A stretch of DNA of 64,000 bases from Macrophomina tecta (lineage: Eukaryota > Ascomycota > Dothideomycetes > Botryosphaeriales > Botryosphaeriaceae), in contig JAKSGN010000023.1 of assembly GCA_024180945.1 (NCBI GenBank), forward strand, positions 1,240,001 to 1,304,000, written 5' to 3'. Shown here piece after piece: positions 53,237 through 63,337 of the stretch. Under the pieces are notes generated by a model, which was given only the letters and a program-made list of their open reading frames with translations, did not search any database and was not told the DNA's origin. Each line of letters begins with the position of its first letter. The stretch's first letter is position 1. Position numbers and translations under genes: made by a program.

Positions 53237-54667
53237 TTAAAAGATTCGCCTTCTCTTTATGTTTTGATCCGAGTCCGGCATTCTCAGCCTTCGCTTCCTT
53301 AATCTTACCGAGCTACGTAGATTTTCTTTGTCAATGTGGTTCTCCTCAGAGCCACTGTGCGGTGTGCCTCGTCGATGCTGTTTAGAACGACCGGGAGTGG
53401 TGTCTCCTTCAGAGTCGAAGTCTTCCAAGCCTCTCTCACTCATATATCGGTTGGAGGGCCCCACGAAGTTGCTTGTATTAGCGCGAAGGTATTCGAGATC
53501 TTCAGTCTTCTTCGCCGCTCCAATTCCTTTACATTCAGGTAGTGCAGTTATCCGAAGGTCGGTTGGAAATGCAGCCGAGAGCTCGAATTGAACCCCCGCA
53601 CAAACCGTATCGATCAGGTTTTCCTGTTCTTGAAGCATCCGGAGATAGTCTGCCACTCGCGGGAGTTGGTTATGGCGGAACTCAACTCCCCCATCTCTTA
53701 TCACGAGTATGTCATTGTGGCGCTTCTTCCAGAAATCATCAAAATTACGGAGGGGCACATCATGCTCCACGATATTATGATCCTCTGGGTCGATCTCGGT
53801 CGAGGCTGACCGACGGCTGTCAGGACACAGTTGGTTGGAAAACCCCCCCGAAGCTGCGTCTTTCTAAGCGTGAATCCTAAGCAATGCTCGATTTCGAGAT
53901 ACGTACCGTCTGGTCGATGCTCGCCCTCACGCGACTCGGCTCCAAACGAGGTCTCAGCATCTGGCAGTGGTCCCACACGATCAGGAGATAAATGCAAACC
54001 CTGATCCCTCGCAACGCTGTCATGAGGGCCAGTAACTCTTGGCCTCCCTAGTCGTACAAGGAAGAAAATTAGTACTATACTCGTTTAGTGCGCGCCTGAA
54101 CATACCTATTCCAGCTAGAGTCGCACCTCTCCTCCCGTATTCGGCCCGCTCCTCGAGGTCAACGTCTGGATATATTTCTCTCCACGTTTCGGGGCGCGGG
54201 GTCCACTCCAGTATTGGTAGGTTGTCCATAAAGAAATCGGGATCCAGGTACTTTATCTTATCAACCAAGCGATCCACAAGAGTGAACAAATCTTTGACTA
54301 TTGCGTGTCGTGGGATCTCTTGTCCGTTGTACCGAATGCTTTCGAAACTGTCCGAATTATAATCCCGGAAAATGGACGCAGCTTCCAGAAAGTGATCTTC
54401 TATTTTTTGGGTCGTCACGGGCCCAGATGGATACGGCGGTGGAGTGTTTCCGAAGTTGCTCGCAGCATTGTGGCGAAGGTTTCGTCGGCCAGCGGCGTGC
54501 TCGCCAGCCTCAGCTGGACCTAGACATGACACATCGCATGAGCCCTTTCCATTATGAAGTTAGCACATGGTAAGTGACGAACCTGTGAGTAGACTTCCCT
54601 CAGAAGATCCCTCGGGGACCGTGGGCGAACTCACTTCAGAGCTCTCGGAACTGGGAGAAGCATCCAT
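53237..54667 (-). CDS. four-exon gene spanning spacer and left arm, 418 residues
   Basis: Exons 54667-54583, 54519-54106, 54047-53907 and 53853-53237 all join in phase 1. Introns are 63 bases (GTTCGT, GTGCTAACTTC branch, GTCTAG), 58 bases (GTATGT, TACTAAT branch, GACTAG) and 53 bases (GTACGT, ACGCAG). The protein starts MDASPSSESSEVSSPT. It has a helical region (FLEAASIFRDYNSDSFESIR, IVKDLFTLVDRLVDKIKYLD), a globular part (NFDDFWKKRHNDILVIRDGG, RVADYLRMLQEQENLIDTVC) and a basic C-terminus (RLRKRRLRMPDSD, KRRRIF), a likely nuclear signal. Unrecognised family. The last ~39 codons lie inside the palindrome arm and are repeated at 55384-55502. Confidence 0.8.
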
Positions 54668-55383
54668 GGTGCTAGGCAAGGCAAGGCAGCGAGTAATTGA
54701 ACTGGCAGCTTGAGGGTCTGTTAAGGTAGCTTAAAAGATCTTAAAGATACGAGGTGTGAGGCTGGAGGGCTGTTGGGGATGAGTTCGACGGGCGCTTCTG
54801 TGAGCCCCTTATATACCCGCCCTGGCAATCCTTGTGCAGTTTTCTCACCGTGTAACAGGGTGTGAAGACGAGACGGGGCGGGAAGATGCCGCAGCACTGA
54901 TACGGCGTAGTCAGACAAGCGCCGGGGTTCGATGCTCTCCGGGCCATTCAAGCGCATCCACACAAGGACCACCCGCATTATTAACCGCTTGGCACCTTAC
55001 GTGTACCTTCTGTCGTGCCCGTATGGCTCTTTGACTTCAGCCTCCCGCGGTGACACCAATGTCCTCTGTGCTATGCAGAGTTCGAGGATGCGAGGCGGGA
55101 AACCGCGCTGCGTTGCCGAAATTCCCGACACTTAAATCAGGTTTACGGTACGCGCGCGGCGGGTGTTCCATTCTGGGGCTCGCGTTCGCAGGCGATATGC
55201 TGGCGCGTCAGACCCGGAAGACAAGTGGTTTTCATCTGAGCATGCTAGTGGCAGAGGGCATCCTCCGCTTGGAGATAGAGCCCGAACAATTCTCGCTGCA
55301 GCGGATGATCGGGGTTCTCTACCGGACAACTTAAGTCATGATGAAGCACAGGGACAATGTGGTGGCTTACCATATGCACGATT
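54668..55383. other. right part of spacer, no supported gene
   Basis: Overlapping ORFs (54721-55393) on both strands have no motifs. The first ~150 bases upstream of 54667 are the likely promoter of the spacer gene. Confidence 0.4.
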
Positions 55384-55502
55384 GTGGCTCTGAGGAGAAC
55401 CACATTGACAAAGAAAATCTACGTAGCTCGGTAAGATTAAGGAAGCGAAGGCTGAGAATGCCGGACTCGGATCAAAACATAAAGAGAAGGCGAATCTTTT
55501 AA
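55384..55502 (+). pseudogene. truncated 3' copy of the spacer gene (right arm)
   Basis: Encodes the same SEENHIDKENLRSSVRLRK and C-terminal KRRRIF tail as the gene at 53237-54667, but its upstream sequence (from 55383 leftward) is unrelated, so the rest of the gene is missing. Confidence 0.88.
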
Positions 55503-55643
55503 CGTTACTGTTTACGGACGTTATAGTGTCCCTCACGGTCGTGTATATAAAGAGTAGCTTTAGCATCATTTAATGAGACAGCGGTGCACCTCAATTCCTC
55601 ACTGTTCAACAGAACGTTATTCTGTATTCTAGAACACCTCCTT

Positions 55644-56056
55644 TCCGATTAATTTTGCCTCACTGCCTCAGGTGTAACGTCCTTTTGGGCATCAAGATCA
55701 GTATCTGATCTGTTGGATCAATCACGTGTATTTTACTTTCGCCAAGTATAGCCTATTCAGGAGAGGATAAAAGGCCACTCCACGGCCGCCCTCATCGAAC
55801 GCCATGCCAAATCATTTCAATTGATTCTTTTATCATTGATCAAGCCGTCACACCACTTGTTCCAACATGATCTTTGCCACCTCCTCGCCACTCTTCATCT
55901 TCACAAGCTTCGGATAGCGACATCGGCTTCTGTTCTCCTCAATTTATTCAAGCACTCATTCATGTATATAAGAAAACGTGCTTCCATCCCTCTCAGAGGA
56001 TAGGTAGAATTCACACTCTTTTCTGACCTCACTATTCTTCACTCTAAAATCCAACA
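55644..56056 (+). repeat. LTR-like dispersed repeat with nested element (right arm)
   Basis: Ends in AAAATCCAACA at 56056 and includes TGTATATAAG and TTTTCTGACCTCACTATTC, aligning with 49322-49549 and 39049-39314. The left limit (near TCCGATTAATTTTGCC) is approximate. A 157-base element interrupts it at 55711-55867. Confidence 0.72.
55711..55867 (+). mobile_element. 157-base LTR-like mini-element (right arm)
   Basis: TGTTGGATCA...TGTTCCAACA ends, flanked by TGATC at 55706-55710 and 55868-55872. Removing it and one TGATC restores GATCAGTATCTGATCTTTGCC, which matches GATCAGCATCTACTCTTTGCC of the copy at 49322-49549. It contains GGATAAAAGGCC (TATA-like) and ATCACGTGTATTTTAC, shared with 41845-42000. 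Confidence 0.85.
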
Positions 56057-56157
56057 ATAATACCATGCTGGTACTGTTCCATTGAAACTTCTGTTGGAAT
56101 ATTTGATTGAGTACTATTTCGGATTCATACCTTGTTTTAGCAAATAAGCAATTTACA

Positions 56158-56463
56158 CTATTCTCTTACCCTAGTAACAAAATTAGGTACAAGAGAGACC
56201 CATACGGCCTCCCTCTCTACTAGACATGCCAACCTGCCTTCATCAATTGTACTGGGTTGTCGTAGAAGACTCGTTCTAACACTTTTGTTTAGGCCTAGCT
56301 GTACTGGGGATGATATTTTATTAAATAAAAGTTGCTTTAGCAATGTTATCTCCTTCTCAAGGTCATTAATGCGTTGGTGGAGCGTTTTTCACCGGCATTT
56401 ACTGCGGCTAGGTCGAGGTAACCGAGCGCTGCAAGGGCTTTCGCATTCTGTTTTCTGGTCCAT
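56158..56463 (-). CDS. coiled-coil ORF with one in-frame TGA (right arm)
   Basis: Identical mirror of 52276-52581; the TGA is at 56389-56391. Confidence 0.45.
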
Positions 56464-57241
56464 GGTCTGCTTACAAAATGAGTGCACCTGTTTTGTCTAC
56501 GAACCGGTTACTAAATGGACTAACGTTACTTATACGCTCGTTGGATACACAGGGTCACCTGTTAGGATCACTGGCGAGTGGCCCTGCGGATGGCATTTTT
56601 TTTTTTTTCTTTTCTCTAGTGGCAATCATGTGCCTCTCTTGTCCTATATAATTACTATCCGTTGAGACGTCATCTTAAAAAACGATATTGCATATCTTCT
56701 TTAAGCTGAGTAGCGATTCGATCTTGTTATGGTTACTTATCTACCAGCCGAGTAGTTACGACTATAGCAAATTGTTGTGGAAGATGAATTCTATAATAAT
56801 TTGCAAACCCTATTTGGTTTCTAATAAAAAGGGCATGGTAAGCGAGAGGCCCCCATGGTTATCAACGACTACGCTTATCTACTACTCCATTATTGTTAGA
56901 ATATGAGCGCATTATGAGAAGGAAGCTGCTTTATTGAGTGATGTTACTTATACTGACGGAATACCTTTGTTTTTAAGTAGCAAAGTATCCAATCACATAT
57001 ATTAATCGAAGGAGGTCAGTGACGCTGGCCAAGGAATAGCGATGTTAATAAGATTTTCGCTTTCGTAGCGTAGACGCTCATACAAGGAAGGATAACACAA
57101 TACATTGCATCACGCGCCGAACCCTCTTCGACGAGATGACTAATCGAAATTTAACTGGGAGATAGGATATATAAAGAGTCTACATGCGTTAAAATCTGCA
57201 GCCTTGTCGAAGCTCGAGCTCTGGGATTCTGCCGTGCTACT

Positions 57242-57718
57242 ATGGGAACCCAATCAGTACCCAGGAAACTGGCAACGAAGAACCGAAGCACGAAATCAGC
57301 GACTGGAGAAAAACTGTCCCGCTGTACAGGTATAACCCTACAAGCATTGCGATGTTCCAGAATGCTGAACAATGGAAATACGCGCTGCTTCCAACATTTG
57401 GATCAAAGTCGAGATAAACAAGAAAAAAATAAAGAGAAAGCAGAACGAAACAAGAAACGCCATCGATGCGCAGGTGTTAAAAGAAATGGTCAGAAGTGTA
57501 CGAGAATTATCGATGAGGAAGAACTAGGTTGTTGGCAGCACCCTTTACAAGACAAGGTTGACGAAAGCGATGACAATTACCACACCGTAGAAGAGGATAA
57601 AGAGGAATATGAGAGTGAACATGAGATTGGGTATGCGAGGAGTGCAGGTAAGAAGAGTGACGTAGGCAAGGACGGAAGGAAGCTGAGGAGGAAGAGCGAA
57701 AAAGGAAGGAGAATGTAA
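57242..57718 (+). CDS. protein with two C-x9-C-x10-C-x2-H zinc modules (right arm)
   Basis: Identical 158-residue mirror of 51023-51499, start ATG 57242, stop TAA 57716-57718. See that entry for domains. Confidence 0.72.
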   Translation: MGTQSVPRKLATKNRSTKSATGEKLSRCTGITLQALRCSRMLNNGNTRCFQHLDQSRDKQEKNKEKAERNKKRHRCAGVKRNGQKCTRIIDEEELGCWQHPLQDKVDESDDNYHTVEEDKEEYESEHEIGYARSAGKKSDVGKDGRKLRRKSEKGRRM

Positions 57719-57892
57719 AGGTAAACGTGTTTATGAGCCCTGTTAGGTCGAGAGTGTGAGTATCTAGAATTAATAGAGTATGTGAGTCGGTATTCTTATC
57801 ACGACTTGGGCTGCAACAAGGAGCTAATTATGTGATATCCTTGTATTATATTAAGTAAAATGTAGTTAACGTACAGTATCAAAGCTGCTGGC

Positions 57893-58495
57893 TTGCCTTT
57901 GGAAGAGATCGTCATCTTCGATACCTTCCCTTTACTTGATGACGGGAGACTTCAAACCATGACCGAAATTGACAGGCCAACGGCTCGAAAAAAGGCCTTC
58001 GAGCTGACATTGAAATTCTTCGAAACCTTCAGGTCTTCGATCGTAGTTTTGTGTCATTGTGAGACAAGAATTTCTGAGAACTCCAATGCTCGGAGCCTCT
58101 GTTCGTCAGTAAAGGGAGCACGGAAAATGGAAGTGGAGCATCGTCTTATTTCTGAGTTGTCGGTAGGTTTAATCAAAGGTTTCCATCCATGTAATATTCT
58201 CAGGAAAGATGATCCATTCGAAGCCGAAGATTTCACTTGAGTTCCCGAGAAGATCCTGCGTACAACTTATGAGCCTTGTGGACGGTGGCATCAGAGATGG
58301 AAAGAAGACCAAAGAGCTGCACAAATGTTAGTCATCGCAAAAGAGCGCGTGGAAAAGGAAATTAATGTGTTTTTGAAATCGATTCAGTCCTACAAAAAAG
58401 CAGAGGAGAATGCAAGACAACATGGACTTTGCTCAAGAAAAAGAAAGTTGGAAGCAGACACAGAGATAATGAGGCTTCTTCGGAGCCTTTCGTAA
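57893..58495 (+). CDS. unknown ORF with one in-frame TGA (right arm)
   Basis: Mirror of 50246-50848; TGA at 58238-58240 and terminal TAA at 58493-58495. The upstream TACAG acceptor is at about 57872-57876. Confidence 0.55.
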
Positions 58496-58765
58496 TTCAA
58501 GATTAAATTATCAGTCAAGTAGAGTTTATCAAGGTATATACGGAATATCCTCCCCCCAGCGTGGCGAAGAACTCACCATGCTAGAATAGATTTAAACAAT
58601 TATCATCCAAGAAGTCTCTTGGGACTGTTTAAATATACTGCTGGGGCACGTGTGATTCTAAGCTATTTCCTAATACATATGGGTTGAATAAGGTTGGCGT
58701 TGGGAAGTGTGCAGTGACAGCTCATTCAGTAATTAAGGCATGAATTTGAGTAGGATTAGCAAACA

Positions 58766-59191
58766 GTATCTTACAAGGACAGCGCCATAAGATCTGAAGT
58801 TTTCCAAGGCTTCGCGGCGGCGCAGGTTCGCTTGGCTCAGAAGGAGCTACGAGAACTTCTCTTCCTAAAATCAAAAAAGTCTTTACCACGCCTTTGCCTC
58901 GACCGATTGCGGGATGACTGCAGTAACCCACAACCAGGCGGGAATTTCTTGAAGGATCCACTAACCGTAGAGCAACTATGTGCTGCAGGTCACCGGGGGC
59001 ACCTCTATCATGCTCTCCAGGACGGCTGGCTCGTGGATGAGCTCGTGGAGCTAGGCCAGCTACGTTGGAAAATCGCGGGCGTGGAAGAATACCTTGTAAA
59101 GGTGGATGCTTTCTTGGAACGGTTGCTGCTTCTTTCTCACCTAACATCTGGGCAGCCCGCCCACGGGACAGAGCTTCTCAGTCTCAAGTAC
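58766..59191 (+). pseudogene. RecQ-type helicase family fragment (right arm)
   Basis: Mirror of 49550-49975, ending at the LTR-like repeat. Confidence 0.8.
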
Positions 59192-59419
59192 TGTTGGATT
59201 TGGGTGAGTGAAGAGTAGTGAGGTCAGAAAAAGAGTAGATTCTGCCTGTCTCCTGAGAGGGAGGTAGGTAGGCTTGCTTATTATACATAAATGAGTGCTT
59301 GAATAACCGAGGAGAGCAGAAGCCGATATTGCTATCCGAAGCTTGTGAAGATGAGGAGTAGTGAGGAGGCGGCAAAGAGTAGATGCTGATCTGAGGCAGT
59401 AAGGCAAAATAGTCCGACA
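59192..59419 (-). repeat. LTR-like dispersed repeat (right arm)
   Basis: Mirror of 49322-49549. Confidence 0.7.
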
Positions 59420-60075
59420 TTACTAGTGTGATGGGTCGCAGCACCCAGTTTCTTTTGTTTCTCTTATTAAGCTGATTTGGTAACCCGGTTCAGCGCCGGT
59501 TATACCATCGGTCATTAGCTAGCTGATGTCCCTATAAGAAACTATTTGCCTACGCCCTTACGGTGGCAAGACAAGATTCGACCTTGCTCTTCACTTATTT
59601 CGATGCATTACCGTTTCACTACTACTGCTCCCTCCCATTGACCTTCCTACGATCGGTGACCCTGGGTCGCCATACCCGAACTCCTCGTCCCACTTCACTA
59701 GTAGCCAATTTCGGTCGGTAAAAGTACATCTGTGAGCCGCTGTGGTGCTAATGTCTCCCGAGTAAATGCCAAATACTCCGTCAAGTCACCACCACTAGCT
59801 CATGTGCAGTTATTGCGGATTTATTAGTAAAACCGATACTTAACCTTCCGTTGAGACTTTCTCGTGAGCAGCGACTCCAGACTGCAGTGTTAGAAGCTGT
59901 TGGGGCGCAACTGTTGGTCGAGGATTGGCATGAATTAGGAGGAGAGACATTCAGAAGCCGCCGGACACCCTCAGGTTAAGTATTTGGGATATACTTTATG
60001 ATACATCCGCCCGTCCATAGATAGCCATAATCCAACACTTCAATCCAGTCGTCTAACTTCAGACTCTGGCGCTGG

Positions 60076-60511
60076 CTAGTCATCAATGCCGTGAGGAACT
60101 ACAGAGTGATCAATCTTCGGCTTTTTGTCTAGATGCAGAGTGAGCTCATACCTGCTTCGACCAAAGCAGCGTATCCTTTTTGCGAAAGATTTACTTCAAC
60201 CATGGGTAGATCTTTGGGGATCCTGTCCGGTGAGTTGTCTTGTATCTCCTTATTCATGATAGATATCGTAACCAGAAAGGGTTCAAGCAGTTCTGCGAAG
60301 TAGGCCACAGAGAACGTCTGTTCCCCAGGGTTAACACCCTCGAAGTACTCGCTCCCGTATTTGAGATAAGCCACTGCGAATTCTATCGGTTCCCACCGGA
60401 CCGTACGGGCTGCGTCTCTGTAAGCGGTTGTACATACTATATGAAACAGGCGTGCTACTCCTTACAGTGCGGTTTTGAATAGGCATCAGCGCCGGCGGCA
60501 TGGACTTCCAT
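60076..60511 (-). CDS. three-exon small gene, 108 residues (right arm)
   Basis: Mirror of 48230-48665: exons 60511-60466, 60409-60152 and 60098-60076, all splice signals conserved. Confidence 0.62.
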
Positions 60512-61767
60512 TGCGAGAGTTCGATGGAGCTTGGAGCAGGTCATGCAGTATGTTGGAGGAAAAGGCGTGTTCGATGATTCTCATGGCAAAGCTGCTGAGA
60601 AGCCGACTTATATATCATCAACTGGAGCAGACCCTCAAATGCGGGACTTCCCAATTGGCCTTCGTTTGCTCGGAGCAACGATCTCGCAACATCTCCGTCA
60701 AGCTACCTGCTGCAGCTCGGACGTGAGACCAGAACACGTAGCAACGCAGCCGTGCCAGGATCTATGTAATGTAATACGGATCAGGGTCGGAGCTCCGTCC
60801 TTCCGGCATCGTCTAGATGGGCAGCGAGATCCGGCTTGAGCACATGCATGGCGCCGTACAAACCGCCGCTGCATCCCTGAGATCCTGCGCGGAGATACCT
60901 TGATTCAGGGGCCAATCTGGACATTGAGCCAATCTGGACGTTGGAAGATAAGAGGGTCGCAAACACATCAGCATGGCCTCTTGTTCTCATTGCGAGATGG
61001 ATTGACATATGGTTTCTGATGAGGGAGCTGAACAACGGCTTATGCCTGGTAAGCTCTAAGGTGTTTGATAAGGTAGGGCCCACACCCAGTGTCGCGGACA
61101 CATCAGCGTGTGCACAGTTGTACTAATGGCATGGGATCCCATACACGCAATCCCAGCCGCCAAGGCCATTAGTGGAGATTCATGGCATGGGATTCCGACA
61201 TGCATCTGTGCGTCGCTTTACCTGGCAAGTCACACGATGCCGCGAGCGACAGACTACCTCCCACCTGATGAGAGAGACGGTCTTTAACGGGCCTTTTCAC
61301 TGGGAGAGGTTTTGATTAGCCCGGTAATCTGAACCTTGTGGCCGACACCAGGGTCAGCGGTCACGCCCGGGCTTTTTGCCAGGACATCAGGGAAGGGGTA
61401 GCTCGGCTTGCCACAGTATGTCTGACTGAGCGACAAGAACGGTAGGGGAGAGGATGAAAAGGCTACTACGCTTTATCCTACATGCACCAGAACACATGCA
61501 GGACTGCGGAAGTCTAGCAGCCCACTTGCCGCGTAGATACCATCTTGAAAGCGCGACAATGTCGCTCCAGCAATATTGGTCGGGAATACTTCGCAGCCAC
61601 TAAATGGGCTCAGGCACGAGCCAGATGTGAGTCTTGTGGATTGCTAAGGCTTGTTTTGATATTCACAAATCAGTCATCTCCAGCTAGCGGTGTCTCAAGC
61701 ACACTTTCTGTCGTGCGTCTAGGTTCTAAGTGCTTAACTGTTGGTAAAGCAAAGAAAAACGGAAAAG

Positions 61768-62343
61768 TCAAAATGTGCATCCCTCCCAAAGCGGTGCGAC
61801 CTTGCCTGCGTCCCCATCGCATCCCCCGACCATCGTCTTCCGCCAGGGTTGGTTCACATCGTGCTCCTCTTTGATTTTTTCCGAGAGGTCGGCATCCAAA
61901 TCCTCGAGCTTTTCTCCAAGTTCTCGTCGCTGGAAACTCTCGGTTATATCTTCTTTCGAGCCACCAGGTGATTGCTCTTCTTTAGGAGCTTCCACTTGGT
62001 TCAGGCCGGAAGAAAGTGCTGACGTATGAAAGACTTCCGGACGGCTGACACGCTCAAAATGCTCATTGAATGTATCTAACAGCAGTCAGATAACTGTCGC
62101 ACACTGGATGGTGAGCTGGAGGCCATGAGATCTACGTTTTGTTGTATTCGAGGCGACGTATGCTTTAGGACGATACTTGTCATCTTGATGGGAATCGGCG
62201 CTCTCTTCCAGATAATCTTCCCAAGAGCCGTCAGATGCACCTACGAAATGTTAGACGACTATCGCAATGACAGAGATTCTTTTCTTTTCACCGTGCATCT
62301 CGCGAGACTCTGAACCAGACGAGGACGAACACCAAGAAGCCAT
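61768..62343 (-). CDS. two-exon ORF with one in-frame TGA (right arm)
   Basis: Mirror of 46398-46973: exons 62343-62292 and 62240-61768; TGA at 62086-62088. The upstream TA run (62397-62413) is 2 bases longer than in the left arm. Confidence 0.6.
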
Positions 62344-62396
62344 TTTTGCGTCCCTCAAATTTGTTGTCATCGGGTTGAAGACTGAATGGTTGTGCT

Positions 62397-62413
62397 ATAT
62401 ATATATATATATA
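62397..62413 (-). promoter_or_regulatory. TA repeat acting as likely TATA region (right arm)
   Basis: Seventeen-base alternating A/T run upstream of the ATG at 62343. Confidence 0.45.
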
Positions 62414-62602
62414 GCGCAGTGGACTGAATCGTCGGATGGAAGAAAGAATTGCCAAAGGAATACCAATATGTCATTCTCCACCGCGGTGCCGCCGAAAAGA
62501 GGAAGAGAAGGAAAGTGTTGTCCTGTGTGATGACGATTCAGGGGCATGGACTCGGCAAGGGAGGACCGGGAGGCGTCTCTTATCCTCATGGTGTATGACT
62601 TG

Positions 62603-63043
62603 CTATATTTGGCAATCCTTGCGAGCACCAACAGAAGTCTTCCTTCGTGCCTTGACGGGAAGGCAATAAACACCTACACCTCGGGACCTGGTGTGCATAT
62701 CGAAGTTTTTGATACAGCCGAAACCTAGCTTGCTACTGGTCCACCCGGTATAGGCGGAGTCCAAGACACTAGACTGGCGGAAAATCATTGCTGGCGAACC
62801 AACTCTGGAGAGTAGCTATACTCTTGAGAAAGGTGAATGGCGGGAGCACCCAGCCTGACGCATTCAGACCCCGGAGCAAAAGTTACCTATTCTTGATTAC
62901 CAGGCTAGACTTTCTTCTTCCTTACATGTCCATCGAAAGTCGTAACACGCTCGATGGCATGGGCACGAGCGCCAGTCTTGTTTCGGCAGAGAGGCGCACC
63001 GGTGCAGGGCTCGGAGAGTGTTGCATTATGATGTAATCCCTCT
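62603..63043 (-). pseudogene. pogo-type transposase fragment (right arm)
   Basis: Mirror of 45700-46140. Confidence 0.7.
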
Positions 63044-63337
63044 GCTGTGATATGCAGGCTAACGCAGCTGCAACACGATCGATAGGACGGAGCGAGGCGT
63101 GCCATCAGCGGAGGGGAGCAAGGGCTAATCTTTCTCGGATAACAAATGCTCGGCCTGAGCATTTCTACTCCCGAAATTGCTTGGTCTCGTTTATCGTTGG
63201 GGCAGGCGGGTCATTAAAACGAAAGAAAGCCGGCCAAGACCTTCCTGAAAAAGATAACTTTCACGTGATGCATGCCATTCTTTAGCTATTCAAGTTTTAG
63301 CGTGCCGCGTACTTCCGGGCACATTATCTATTCTACC

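Larger units (their letters stand above)
45406..53355 (+). repeat. left arm of large inverted repeat, 7950 bases
   Basis: Bases 45406-53355 match 55384-63337 in reverse complement. The outer limit is set where GGTAGAATAG ends (45406 against 63337) and the inner where GAGCCAC ends (53355 against 55384). The coordinate sum is 108743, then 108741 after a TA microsatellite, then 108739 after an A/T homopolymer; all mirrored ORFs translate identically. Confidence 0.96.
55384..63337 (-). repeat. right arm of large inverted repeat, 7954 bases
   Basis: Reverse complement of 45406-53355. It is 4 bases longer because the TA run at 62397-62413 is 17 rather than 15 bases and the T run at 56596-56608 is 13 rather than 11. 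It cuts into a copy of the spacer gene at its inner end, which argues that this arm is the derived copy. Confidence 0.96.
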
